Positions 6,013 to 13,700 of a stretch of 16,399 bases of DNA are shown here, in pieces; positions within the stretch are counted from its first letter, which is position 1; every line of letters starts with the position of its first letter. The stretch is from Bacteroidales bacterium GP2. Lineage in GTDB: Bacteria > Bacteroidota > Bacteroidia > Bacteroidales > Muribaculaceae. The stretch covers positions 14,929 to 31,327 of the forward strand of contig DAAJ01000082.1 of assembly GCA_001701115.1 (NCBI GenBank). Reading direction: 5' to 3'. Both the position numbers and the translations under genes were made by a program. The notes under the pieces are model-generated. The model saw only the letters and a list, made by a program, of their open reading frames with translations, did no database searches and was not told where the DNA came from.

Positions 6013-8637
6013 ATGCTAACAGCAAAGCAAATCCGCCAGTCATTCAAGGATTTTTTCGAATCCAAGAATCACCGCATTGTTCCTTCCGCCCCGATGGTGG
6101 TGAAGGATGACCCCACACTGATGTTTACAAACGCGGGCATGAACCAGTTCAAGGACATAATCCTCGGTAATGCCGCAGTAAAATACCCACGTGTCGCCGA
6201 CTCACAGAAGTGCCTTCGAGTAAGCGGCAAACATAATGACCTTGAAGAGGTGGGCATGGACACATATCACCACACTATGTTTGAAATGCTTGGAAACTGG
6301 TCGTTTGGCGACTATTTCAAAAAGGAGGCTATCGACTGGGCGTGGGAATACCTTGTTGATGTCCTTCACCTTGACCCGGAACGCCTTTACGCAACTGTTT
6401 TTGAAGGTTCGCCTGAAGAGGGTCTGAGCCGTGATGACGAGGCTGCATCATATTGGGAGAAACATCTTCCCGCCGACCATATCATCAACGGCAACAAGCA
6501 TGACAACTTCTGGGAAATGGGTGACACAGGTCCCTGCGGTCCCTGCTCTGAAATCCATATCGACCTGAGAAGTGACGAGGAGAGGGCGCAAGTGCCGGGA
6601 CGTGACCTTGTGAACCATGACCATCCGCAGGTTATCGAAATATGGAACCTTGTGTTCATGCAGTATAACCGCAAGGCTGACGGCTCCCTTGAACCGTTAC
6701 CTGCAAAAGTTATCGACACCGGTATGGGCTTCGAGCGTCTTTGCATGGCTCTTCAGGGCAAGACTTCCAACTATGACACCGATGTTTTCACCCCGCTGAT
6801 TTCAACTATAGCAACTTTTGCCGGAAAGAAGTATGGTGACGATCCCAAGGTTGATATTGCAATGCGTGTGATTGCCGACCATGTGCGCACTATCGCATTC
6901 TCTATCGCTGATTCACAGCTTCCTGGCAACGCTAAGGCAGGATATGTTATCCGCCGCATTCTCCGCAGGGCAGTAAGGTACGCTTACACTTTCCTTGAAC
7001 AGAAACAGGCATTCATGTATCGCCTTGTTGACACTCTGATAGACACAATGGGTGAGGCTTATCCTGAAATAAAGGCTCAGCGCGATCTTATCATGAAAGT
7101 TATCAAGGAGGAGGAAGAGGCATTCCTCCGCACTCTTGAAAACGGCATAAAGATGCTTGAAAATGCAATTGCTGTTGCCAAAGCAGCAGGGAAGACTGAG
7201 ATTTCAGGTAAAGAGGCATTCGTGCTTTACGACACATACGGTTTCCCGCTAGACCTTACCGAGCTTATCCTTAAAGAGAACGGCATGACACTCGATCATG
7301 CAGGGTTTGAAAAGGAGATGGAGGCACAGAAAGCACGCGCAAGAAATGCCGCTGCTATCGAAGCTGCCGACTGGGTGGTGGTGAATGAAGGTGAACCTGA
7401 ATTTATAGGTTATGACTTCACTGAAGCTCCTGCTAAGATACTACGCTACCGCAAAATCAAACAGAAAAAAGGGGAGTACTACCAGATAGTCCTTGACAAA
7501 TCACCTTTCTATGCTGAGATGGGCGGACAGACCGGCGACCGCGGTACTCTGACCGACAGCGAGGGTAGAGTCACTGAGATTTATGATACAAAGCGTGAAA
7601 ACGGCATGGGTGTGCATCTTGCCCACAAACTTCCTGAAAATGTTGCTGATACTTTCACTGCGGCTATTGACAAGGAGGCACGCACAGCAACTTCATGCAA
7701 CCACACCGCAACCCACCTTCTGCACCGTGCGCTCAGGGAGGTGCTTGGCACTCATGTAGAGCAGAAAGGTTCTTATGTTTCTCCGGAAGTTCTTCGTTTT
7801 GACTTCTCCCATTACCAGAAACTTACACCCGAGGAGCTCTCAAAGGTAGAGAAACTTGCCAACAAGATGGTGCGCCAGGCAATTGCCAGAGACGAGCACA
7901 GGAATGTGCCCATCGCCGAGGCGAGAGAGATGGGCGCTATGGCACTCTTCGGAGAAAAATACGGCGATGAAGTGAGGGTTATCCGTTATGGCGACAGTGT
8001 TGAGCTATGCGGCGGAACTCATGTTGAGAATACCGGTAATATCGGCATGATCCGTATTGTGTCTGAGAGCAGCATTGCCGCAGGAATACGTCGAATCGAG
8101 GCTATTACCGGTGAAGCTGTTGAACGTACTTTTGATGACATGGTCAACACAATGCGCCAGATTGGAGGCATGCTTAACAATGCTCCGGATGTAGTGTCAG
8201 CGCTCAAGAAGGCAATCGATGAGAATGCTGATTTGCGCAAGCAGGCTGAGGACTACTTCAATGAGCGCGCTGCTGCTCTTGCTGCTGAGGCTATTGCTTC
8301 GGCAAAGATAGAGAACGGCGTTAAGATCGTTTCTCTCCGCGGTGTGCGTCTCCCGGATATGGCAAAAGCGGTTGCTTTCGCTGTGAGGGCATCTTCTCCG
8401 GAAGGCACTATATTTATAGGTGCAACCAGTGATGTTTCTGGCAAGCCGCTCCTGACTGTGATGGTTACAGAAGATTTGGTTAAAACCGGTCATAATGCGT
8501 CGCAGATGGTCAGAGAGGCTGCGAAAGCAATCAAAGGCGGTGGTGGCGGTCAGCCGGGCTTTGCCCAGGCAGGCGGTAAGGACTCGGAAGGTCTTTCTGC
8601 TGCGTACACTTCACTTTTTGAGGCAGCATCAAAATAA
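6013..8637 (+). CDS. alaS: Alanyl-tRNA synthetase
   Basis: An 874-residue class II synthetase that charges tRNA-Ala with alanine in the cytoplasm, almost the same length as the E. coli enzyme (876). The class II catalytic core occupies about 1-245, with TYHHTMFEMLGNWSFGDYF (84-102) and the motif 3-like DTGMGFERL. The editing domain carries the metal ligands H564 and H568 (HTATHLLH) and C666 and H670 (CGGTH), in the same positions as I recall for E. coli. The C-terminal DHHA1-like end has the glycine-rich GGGGGQPGFAQAGG. The start at 6013 (MLTAKQIRQSFKDFF) is the standard AlaRS N-terminus; a longer in-frame reading from 5707 runs antisense through the MerR gene and both promoters. A terminator lies 20 bp downstream. 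No T-box is visible, as expected outside Gram-positives. Confidence 0.99.
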   Translation: MLTAKQIRQSFKDFFESKNHRIVPSAPMVVKDDPTLMFTNAGMNQFKDIILGNAAVKYPRVADSQKCLRVSGKHNDLEEVGMDTYHHTMFEMLGNWSFGDYFKKEAIDWAWEYLVDVLHLDPERLYATVFEGSPEEGLSRDDEAASYWEKHLPADHIINGNKHDNFWEMGDTGPCGPCSEIHIDLRSDEERAQVPGRDLVNHDHPQVIEIWNLVFMQYNRKADGSLEPLPAKVIDTGMGFERLCMALQGKTSNYDTDVFTPLISTIATFAGKKYGDDPKVDIAMRVIADHVRTIAFSIADSQLPGNAKAGYVIRRILRRAVRYAYTFLEQKQAFMYRLVDTLIDTMGEAYPEIKAQRDLIMKVIKEEEEAFLRTLENGIKMLENAIAVAKAAGKTEISGKEAFVLYDTYGFPLDLTELILKENGMTLDHAGFEKEMEAQKARARNAAAIEAADWVVVNEGEPEFIGYDFTEAPAKILRYRKIKQKKGEYYQIVLDKSPFYAEMGGQTGDRGTLTDSEGRVTEIYDTKRENGMGVHLAHKLPENVADTFTAAIDKEARTATSCNHTATHLLHRALREVLGTHVEQKGSYVSPEVLRFDFSHYQKLTPEELSKVEKLANKMVRQAIARDEHRNVPIAEAREMGAMALFGEKYGDEVRVIRYGDSVELCGGTHVENTGNIGMIRIVSESSIAAGIRRIEAITGEAVERTFDDMVNTMRQIGGMLNNAPDVVSALKKAIDENADLRKQAEDYFNERAAALAAEAIASAKIENGVKIVSLRGVRLPDMAKAVAFAVRASSPEGTIFIGATSDVSGKPLLTVMVTEDLVKTGHNASQMVREAAKAIKGGGGGQPGFAQAGGKDSEGLSAAYTSLFEAASK

Positions 8638-8656
8638 CAGCCAATAGATTTATACG

Positions 8657-8692
8657 AAAAACTCCCGGTGGTTCATTCCGTCGGGAGTTTTT
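8657..8692 (+). terminator. Rho-independent terminator of alaS
   Basis: AAAAACTCCCG (8657-8667) and CGGGAGTTTTT (8682-8692) form an 11-bp stem with a 14-nt loop. The 3' arm ends in the T-run. It begins 20 bp after the alaS stop codon. Confidence 0.9.
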
Positions 8693-8736
8693 GTATGTAC
8701 AATAATTTGGGGTTCGTGTGTATGAATGGAAAGGGT

Positions 8737-8770
8737 AAAAAAAAGAGTCGAATCTTTTGATTCGGCTCTT
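8737..8770 (-). terminator. Rho-independent terminator of the small lipoprotein gene
   Basis: AAGAGTCGAATC (8743-8754) pairs with GATTCGGCTCTT (8759-8770) around TTTT, giving a 12-bp stem with one non-Watson-Crick position. On the minus strand the stem runs into T8 (A8 on the plus strand, 8737-8744). It lies 21 bp after the lipoprotein stop codon. With 8657-8692 it separates two convergent genes. Confidence 0.9.
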
Positions 8771-8791
8771 ATCTCTTGATTATGCCTACTA

Positions 8792-8986
8792 TTATTCAGC
8801 AACAACTGCAGAGTCAGCAGCAACGCTGTCAGCGCAAACGCTATCAGCTACAACAGCAACTTCTTCAACAGCAACAACCTCTTCTACAACAGCAGAATCA
8901 GCAGCTTCAGCAGCCTTGTCAGAAGAACCGCAAGAGAAAAGAGATACGCTGAAAAGAACAGCAAGCATTAAAACTAACTTTTTCAT
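8792..8986 (-). CDS. Small acidic low-complexity lipoprotein
   Basis: A 64-residue protein starting MKKLVLMLAVLFSVSLFSC. The lysine-rich start, hydrophobic stretch and C19 in an LFSC lipobox indicate a type II signal peptide, so the mature 46-residue chain would be a lipid-anchored envelope protein. The mature part is almost entirely Ala, Val, Asp, Glu and Ser, with about eleven acidic residues and one lysine. It contains repeated ADS units (28-30, 47-49, 52-54, 57-59) and a second cysteine at 51. I chose the start at 8986 over a longer in-frame ORF beginning near 9151, because the longer form would translate through the promoter at 9036-9065. A promoter and terminator flank it, supporting a real monocistronic gene. 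I do not recognise the family and no function can be read from the sequence. Confidence 0.85.
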   Translation of the reverse strand: MKKLVLMLAVLFSVSLFSCGSSDKAAEAADSAVVEEVVAVEEVAVVADSVCADSVAADSAVVAE

Positions 8987-9035
8987 TTTACTTTTTGATT
9001 TAATATTAAAACAATTTTTAGCTTCAAAAACGATG

Positions 9036-9065
9036 CAAAGGTAATACTTCTTTATGACTCTGCAA
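9036..9065 (-). promoter_or_regulatory. Promoter for the small lipoprotein gene
   Basis: On the minus strand, TTG (9065-9063) lies 19 bp before TACCTTTG (9043-9036), a good Bacteroidetes promoter match. The transcript would begin near 9029, with a leader of about 43 nt. This supports the start at 8986. Confidence 0.7.
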
Positions 9066-9107
9066 GCGTTTTTTACTTTTTTTTTCGTGAATAGAAGAAA
9101 TTTCTTT

Positions 9108-9143
9108 AAAAAACCACAATTATTGTAGTCGTATAGCCACAAT
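9108..9143 (-). terminator. Weak possible terminator after the SulP gene
   Basis: ATTGTAG (9122-9128) and CCACAAT (9137-9143) form a 7-bp stem with one G-U pair. On the minus strand a T6 run (9113-9108) follows after 8 nt, so this is a poor fit. CCACAATT also occurs as a direct repeat at 9114-9121 and 9137-9144. Confidence 0.3.
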
Positions 9144-9159
9144 TTTAACATTCAGGGGG

Positions 9160-10854
9160 TTATTCCCGGCTTTTTTCTACAATTGAGTTAGCCATGGCAA
9201 CCGCTTTGGTTATATGGTCGCAGATGTGGTCTTCGCCGATGAGTTTCTCTATATTGGCGTGCTCCAGCACTTTATGAACATTCTCGTTGACGCCGCTGAG
9301 CACAACATGAATTCCCTCAGACTGGGAGGAATTGATAAGAATCTCAAGGTTGTGCACTCCGGTTGCGTCTATGAAAGGCACTTTGCGCATGCGCAGGATA
9401 CGGACAATAGGTTTGTTTGCCATAGATGTGCGCATCAGTTCGTCGAATTTGGTAGCTACACCGAAGAAGAACGGACCGTCAATCTCATATATCTCAACCC
9501 CGGGCTCAACATTGAGCACCTCATGGACTGTAGCCTCGCTGCCTTCTGCCACATCAAGCTGCTCTGAGTAAACTCGTATCTGGGTGTTCTCCATTACACG
9601 GCGCAGGAAGAGGATGATTGCGAGTAGCAAGCCGATTTCAATTGCAATCGTGAGGTCGAATATCACTGTAAGCAGGAATGTCACCGCAAGCACTGTGATG
9701 TCGCTCTTCGGATTCTTCATTATGCCTCTTACCGTGCGCCAGCCGCTCATGTTGTAGCTCACCATGATAAGGACAGCGGCAAGTGTTGCCATAGGCACAA
9801 GGTTGATAAGCGGCATCAGGAAGAGGAAAATCAGGAGAAGCACCAGCGCATGCACAATTCCGGCAACCGGGGTGCGTCCGCCGTTAGTTATATTTGTCAT
9901 GGTGCGGGCAATGGCTCCGGTCACAGGGATACCTCCGAAGAAAGGCACTACAATGTTTGCCACACCCTGACCGATGAGCTCGGTATTGCTGTTGGTACGT
10001 GAACCGGTCACACCGTCGGCAACTGTGGATGAAAGGAGGGATTCAATAGCGCCGAGTATCGCGATGGTGAATGCCGAAGGGAGGAGCTGGTTGATTGTTG
10101 CCATATTCAGCTCGAAGCCGTGAGGCTGTGGAATGTCGGTCGGAAGGTTGCCGAAACGGTCACCGATGGTTTCAATGTGAAATCCCGGCATTGAGTTGAG
10201 GAACCATACTGCGGCGGTCACTATTATAATGGAGATAAGTGCTCCGGGGAGTTTCTTTGAGATTTTGGGAGCTACTATTATAATAAGGAGTGAAACAAGC
10301 CCGACTATAAGTGTTGTCAGGTCAATATTTCCGAAATTCCTGAAATATTCTCCCCATTTGGGAATGAACTCGCTCGGTATGTTTTTCAATCCAAGACCGA
10401 AGAAGTCATTGATCTGGGTGGAAAAAATCGTGAGCGCGATGCCGGCGGTAAAACCTACAACAATAGGGTAGGGGATGAACTTGATGACTGTGCCGAGATG
10501 GAAAAGCCCTAAAAGCACAAGTATGAGTCCTGCCATGAGGGTTGCAATAGCGAGTCCCTGCAGACCGTAAGTGGCGATGATGTTATATACAATTACTATG
10601 AATGCGCCTGTAGGTCCTCCAATCTGAACGGAGCATCCTCCAAGTGCCGAAACAAGAAAACCGCCGATAATTGCTGTGATAAGTCCTACTGTGGGGCTCA
10701 CTCCGCTTGCAATACCGAATGCGATAGCAAGGGGAAGTGCAACGATACCAACAACAATACCTGCGATTAAATCACTCTTAAAGCGCTTTGCATCATAATG
10801 TTTCAGCGCGGAGAAGAGTTTGGGTCTGAAATCAATTGGTCCTGAAAGAAGCAT
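9160..10854 (-). CDS. SulP/SLC26-family inorganic anion transporter with STAS domain
   Basis: A 564-residue inner-membrane transporter. Residues about 28-418 form the multi-helix SulP membrane core, with the conserved QIGGPTGAF motif at 77-85 in the region that lines the anion site and the conserved ILGAIESLLSS helix near 266-276. The cytoplasmic C-terminal STAS domain (about 450-558) contains FIDATG (494-499), the position where anti-sigma antagonist-like STAS domains carry a phosphorylatable Ser/Thr. SulP proteins move sulfate, bicarbonate, other small anions or dicarboxylates, and the substrate cannot be read here. Length matches bacterial members. No carbonic anhydrase or sulfate-assimilation gene lies next to it, so context does not decide the substrate. 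It is probably transcribed alone. Confidence 0.97.
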   Translation of the reverse strand: MLLSGPIDFRPKLFSALKHYDAKRFKSDLIAGIVVGIVALPLAIAFGIASGVSPTVGLITAIIGGFLVSALGGCSVQIGGPTGAFIVIVYNIIATYGLQGLAIATLMAGLILVLLGLFHLGTVIKFIPYPIVVGFTAGIALTIFSTQINDFFGLGLKNIPSEFIPKWGEYFRNFGNIDLTTLIVGLVSLLIIIVAPKISKKLPGALISIIIVTAAVWFLNSMPGFHIETIGDRFGNLPTDIPQPHGFELNMATINQLLPSAFTIAILGAIESLLSSTVADGVTGSRTNSNTELIGQGVANIVVPFFGGIPVTGAIARTMTNITNGGRTPVAGIVHALVLLLIFLFLMPLINLVPMATLAAVLIMVSYNMSGWRTVRGIMKNPKSDITVLAVTFLLTVIFDLTIAIEIGLLLAIILFLRRVMENTQIRVYSEQLDVAEGSEATVHEVLNVEPGVEIYEIDGPFFFGVATKFDELMRTSMANKPIVRILRMRKVPFIDATGVHNLEILINSSQSEGIHVVLSGVNENVHKVLEHANIEKLIGEDHICDHITKAVAMANSIVEKSRE

Positions 10855-10880
10855 AAACTTTGCAAGTAAAAAATGTGATT

Positions 10881-10926
10881 ACGTGCGGCAACTGCCGTCC
10901 GTTTTATTTTTGAAGCTGCAAAGTTA
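10881..10926 (-). promoter_or_regulatory. Possible -7 box and leader hairpin of the SulP gene
   Basis: The minus strand reads TAACTTTG at 10926-10919, a TAnnTTTG match 64 bp before the start codon; no TTG is found at the -33 distance. Just inside the predicted transcript (start near 10912) a small hairpin is possible at 10881-10902: CGGC/GCCG around a 4-nt loop, extended by ACG/CGT beyond 2-nt mismatches. As with alaS, the structure would sit near the 5' end of the mRNA. Confidence 0.35.
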
Positions 10927-10993
10927 GGCATAATTGAGAAAATACGTGCTCTCCCGTGGCAAAAACATATCATCACCTGCCGGAAGTGGCGGC

Positions 10994-11938
10994 TTAGAAA
11001 GCCTTGCGGTACTTCTCATCCCCCAGCGTGTCCTCAAGGATACTGAGGTATGAGTTATACCGGCTGCGTGAAATGAGGTTTTCTTCAACCGCACGGCGCA
11101 CGGCGCAACCTGGTTCGTGGGTATGGGTGCAGTTGTTGTATTTGCAGTCAGCGGAGATTTTGAAAATTTCAGGGAAATAGTGTGCCACCTCATTCTTGTT
11201 TATGTCAACTGTGCCGAATCCTTTGACGCCCGGTGTGTCAATTATATATCCTCCCGGTGCAGGCAGCTCAAACATTTCCGAGAAAGTAGTGGTGTGCATT
11301 CCGGTATCGTGTACGGCGCTTATTGCCGCAGTGCGGAGGTCAAGCCCGGGAATGAGCCTGTTTATCAAGGTGGATTTCCCTACTCCGCTGTTGCCGGAGA
11401 GAAGTGTGGTTTTGCCGGCAAGTAATTCGCGTAACAGCTCAATCCCTTCTCCGGTTTCAGCAGATGTGTGCACAACCTTGTAGCCGATGGAGGTGTATAG
11501 GTAAGTTACCGCTTCAAGGTATTCTTCCCTATCCGCATCACCTTTGCACAGGTCTGTTTTGTTTATTACGATTATCGCAGGGATTCCGTATGCTTCAGCG
11601 GTTACAAGAAAGCGGTCTATGAAAGTGGTGGATGTCACCGGATGAAACAGTGTCACGACAAGGCATGCGCTGTCAATGTTTGCCGCAATGATATGCGCCT
11701 CCTTGCTGAGGTTGCTTGACTTCCTTATTATATAATTGCTTCGTGGCGTAATTGCGGTGATATATGAATCGCCGGACTCGCTGGGGCGCACCTCAACTTT
11801 GTCTCCAACAGCCACCGGGTTAGTGGTGCGGATGCCTTTTATGCGGAAATTGCCTTTTATTTTGCAAGGCAGTTCCTCACCGTCCGTTGTGCGGACAATG
11901 TACGAGCTGCCTGTATTTCTTATAACTGTTCCTTCCAT
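10994..11938 (-). CDS. rsgA: Ribosome small-subunit-dependent GTPase RsgA (30S assembly)
   Basis: A 314-residue circularly permuted GTPase that works in late 30S subunit maturation in the cytoplasm. An N-terminal OB fold (about 1-65) is followed by GTPase motifs in permuted order: NKTD (G4, 126-129), P-loop GNSGVGKS (182-189), then DTPG (G3, 234-237). The C-terminal zinc knuckle is present with C255, C260, H262 and C268 (DCKYNNCTHTHEPGC). All hallmark residues are intact and the length is typical. The start at 11938 gives a normal N-terminus (MEGTVIRNTGSSYIV). No TAnnTTTG promoter is visible in the 80 bp upstream, which are instead full of hairpin potential, so it may be co-transcribed with the DUF2582 gene. 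Confidence 0.98.
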   Translation of the reverse strand: MEGTVIRNTGSSYIVRTTDGEELPCKIKGNFRIKGIRTTNPVAVGDKVEVRPSESGDSYITAITPRSNYIIRKSSNLSKEAHIIAANIDSACLVVTLFHPVTSTTFIDRFLVTAEAYGIPAIIVINKTDLCKGDADREEYLEAVTYLYTSIGYKVVHTSAETGEGIELLRELLAGKTTLLSGNSGVGKSTLINRLIPGLDLRTAAISAVHDTGMHTTTFSEMFELPAPGGYIIDTPGVKGFGTVDINKNEVAHYFPEIFKISADCKYNNCTHTHEPGCAVRRAVEENLISRSRYNSYLSILEDTLGDEKYRKAF

Positions 11939-11943
11939 AGTTC

Positions 11944-12012
11944 AAAATAAAGGGCGTCTCATATTACTGACACGCCCGATATGAATTTAGAAATCGGTTA
12001 TTATATCCGATT
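11944..12012 (-). promoter_or_regulatory. Mutually exclusive hairpins between the DUF2582 gene and rsgA (possible attenuator or terminator)
   Basis: In minus-strand order there are three possible stems. AATCGG (12012-12007) pairs with CCGATT (11997-11992). CCGAT (11997-11993) can instead pair with ATCGG (11980-11976). GGGCGT (11977-11972) pairs with ACGCCC (11957-11952). Each stem shares bases with the next, so forming one blocks its neighbour. The last stem is followed by TTTATTTTG and then the rsgA start codon 14 nt downstream. It could be a simple terminator of the DUF2582 transcript, an attenuator, or a structure limiting rsgA translation. Stems are only 5-6 bp. Confidence 0.4.
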
Positions 12013-12018
12013 GGGGAT

Positions 12019-12228
12019 TTACTTAACGAGACGAACAAGGATTTCTTTGTCATCACCGCTCTCCTCAAATGCCACTTTGCCTTCGCGGGCAAGCCATCCG
12101 AGAGCAGCGTAGATCTCTTTGTCTTTAAGTTTGGTCATTTTTTTGAGCTGTTTGAGTCCAAGGACATCAGCTTCGTTGAGTGCGTTCCACGCAAGTCCGG
12201 CCCATGTGCCGATTGTCTCAGTGTTCAT
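12019..12228 (-). CDS. Small winged-helix protein of the DUF2582 type
   Basis: A 69-residue protein (MNTETIGTWAGLAWNALNEA...) that resembles the Bacteroidetes winged helix-turn-helix family DUF2582. GTWAGLAWNAL is the first helix, LKQLKKMTKLKDKEIYAALGWLAREGKV the helix-turn-helix core, and VAFEESGDDKEILVRL the wing strands. The whole protein is one domain, so it may bind DNA or protein without a ligand domain; its target is unknown. The family call is from memory of its pattern. It is transcribed toward rsgA with an 80-bp gap and may share its mRNA. Confidence 0.88.
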   Translation of the reverse strand: MNTETIGTWAGLAWNALNEADVLGLKQLKKMTKLKDKEIYAALGWLAREGKVAFEESGDDKEILVRLVK

Positions 12229-12285
12229 GTTGAATAATTATTTGTTAAACGATAGTATATAAAGTGCATAAGTAAATGTGCGATG

Positions 12286-12293
12286 CAAAGTTA
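12286..12293 (-). promoter_or_regulatory. -7 box for the DUF2582 gene
   Basis: The minus strand reads TAACTTTG, 57 bp before the start codon. A TTG lies 26 bp further upstream, too far for the usual spacing, so the -33 element is unclear. The surrounding gap 12229-12524 (296 bp) is AT-rich and otherwise holds only the divergent CHASE2 promoter; I see no gene in it. Confidence 0.5.
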
Positions 12294-12474
12294 CGAAATA
12301 TTTATCGTATCATTGCTATCAATTAACTAACAATTTTTCAGGCAGATATGTTCAATGTAAATTTGTTTATCCTCTACCGTTATCAAAAAAACATTTGAAA
12401 GCCTCAGATTTTCAGCTCAAAAAATCAAAAATAGAGGTTATTCTGCCATGTAGCAATCTTTTAATATGGTGATA

Positions 12475-12506
12475 TTGTGGTAAATCACGAATTTTGTTTA
12501 CTTTTG
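12475..12506 (+). promoter_or_regulatory. Promoter for the CHASE2 / FecR-like operon
   Basis: TTG (12475-12477) is followed after 21 bp by TACTTTTG (12499-12506), matching the Bacteroidetes -33/-7 pattern. The transcript would begin near 12513, only about 12 nt before the start codon, so the leader is very short. AGGTAAG lies just upstream of the ATG and may act as a weak ribosome binding site. Confidence 0.65.
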
Positions 12507-12524
12507 CGGAACAGGTAAGTACTT

Positions 12525-13682
12525 ATGGCATTGAAAGAAGTAATAAAAAAAGTACAATCAAACCGCTGGGGTGATTTTGCGATTAATTTTGCGGTTGTAA
12601 TCACATTTACCCTTGCATTGTCATGGCTGTTGGATTATGACCCTTACTCTTTGTTTGAGGGTGCATCCGATTACAACAGCGGGGACTATTATGACCGGGT
12701 TTATCATAATAATCATGCTCTGCCGATTGATACTAATATGGTTATTGTGCCCTCGGATAACATTCCGAATGAACAGTTGGCTGATGTGCTCCGGCGTATT
12801 GCAGGTTTCGGCGCGAAAGCGATAGGTTTTGATTTGTTGTTCCGCAACGAGAGCAGTATTACAGATGAACTTATTGATGTTATCGACTCATTGCCCCAAA
12901 TGGTGATGCCAGTAAACCTGATGTATGATAAAGAGAGTGGATATATTTGCCGTGGTGAGCCATCGCTGTTGGATGAGTACCTCTCCGGCAAGGTTTACGC
13001 AGCGGTATTATTTCCTCCGCGCCCCGTCATGTCCTACCAACGTGAGACTTTTATTGAAGTACCGATAAGCGGCGGCGATACAATAGGATCATTTGCATAC
13101 GTGCTTGCAAGGATGAGGAAGCCGGATCTGGTCATTTCAAAAAATGATAATGTCGAGGAAATTAATTTTAATATCAGCGAAGTTGACACTGTCGGGTTGG
13201 AGGAATTATATGACTTTGAACGTGAAGGTGATATAAGGAATGCAATTGAAAATAAGATTGTGCTTATAGGTGATTTGAAAAACGGCTATGATGTGCATCC
13301 CACATCTGTAGATGATGAAATGCCAGGCATAAAGGTGCATGCCGCTGCTATAGCCACTTTGCTGAGCGACCGTCCGCTGAAACCGCTCGGAAGGGTCTGG
13401 ACCGTAATATTTATTATTGTATGTGTTGCGGTGGTTACCCTTGCGGATGCTTATTTTGCAGATAAGGATGACTTCCGCAAAGGCATTGCATTCCTAGGAA
13501 TCAAAGGAGTTTTCCTTGTATTGATGCTTGTGGGAGGCTATGCGTTATATATATACAGTGGAGTGCGAAGCGATTTCACATACTCAATCACATTATTCCT
13601 TTTCAGCATGATGATAGCAGACTTGTGGTTTGGATTCCGGAATTATCTTGCCGACAGGGAGCAAAATAAAAATAAGCAATAA
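12525..13682 (+). CDS. CHASE2-domain membrane sensor protein without output domain
   Basis: A 385-residue protein with one N-terminal membrane helix (about 18-37), a large extracytoplasmic region (38-285) and three closely spaced C-terminal helices (about 292-309, 321-346, 352-370). The outer region has the CHASE2 hallmarks: a conserved start (NMVIVPSDNI...GAKAIGFDLLF, 71-106) and the closing block ENKIVLIGD...DVHPTS...MPGIKVHAAAIATLL (242-280). CHASE2 is an extracytoplasmic sensory domain normally followed by three helices and then a kinase, cyclase or phosphodiesterase. Here the chain ends 15 residues after the last helix, so no signalling enzyme is attached. The ligand is unknown. It is the first gene of an operon with the FecR-like protein (18-bp gap) and faces a CHAT peptidase gene, suggesting that signalling passes to a separate partner. 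Confidence 0.9.
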   Translation: MALKEVIKKVQSNRWGDFAINFAVVITFTLALSWLLDYDPYSLFEGASDYNSGDYYDRVYHNNHALPIDTNMVIVPSDNIPNEQLADVLRRIAGFGAKAIGFDLLFRNESSITDELIDVIDSLPQMVMPVNLMYDKESGYICRGEPSLLDEYLSGKVYAAVLFPPRPVMSYQRETFIEVPISGGDTIGSFAYVLARMRKPDLVISKNDNVEEINFNISEVDTVGLEELYDFEREGDIRNAIENKIVLIGDLKNGYDVHPTSVDDEMPGIKVHAAAIATLLSDRPLKPLGRVWTVIFIIVCVAVVTLADAYFADKDDFRKGIAFLGIKGVFLVLMLVGGYALYIYSGVRSDFTYSITLFLFSMMIADLWFGFRNYLADREQNKNKQ

Positions 13683-13700
13683 CCTAAAAAACAAATATAA

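Noticed and set aside
8757..9044. A Ser/Thr/Ala-rich plus-strand frame opposite the lipoprotein
   Set aside because: Its composition simply mirrors the repetitive codons of the lipoprotein gene on the other strand, and it starts inside a terminator hairpin.
8987..9151. A longer start for the small lipoprotein
   Set aside because: It would remove the lipoprotein signal peptide from the N-terminus and translate across the promoter at 9036-9065.
12278..12472. A 64-codon plus-strand frame in the gap before the CHASE2 gene
   Set aside because: AT-rich, no recognisable protein features, and it overlaps the -7 box of the DUF2582 gene.
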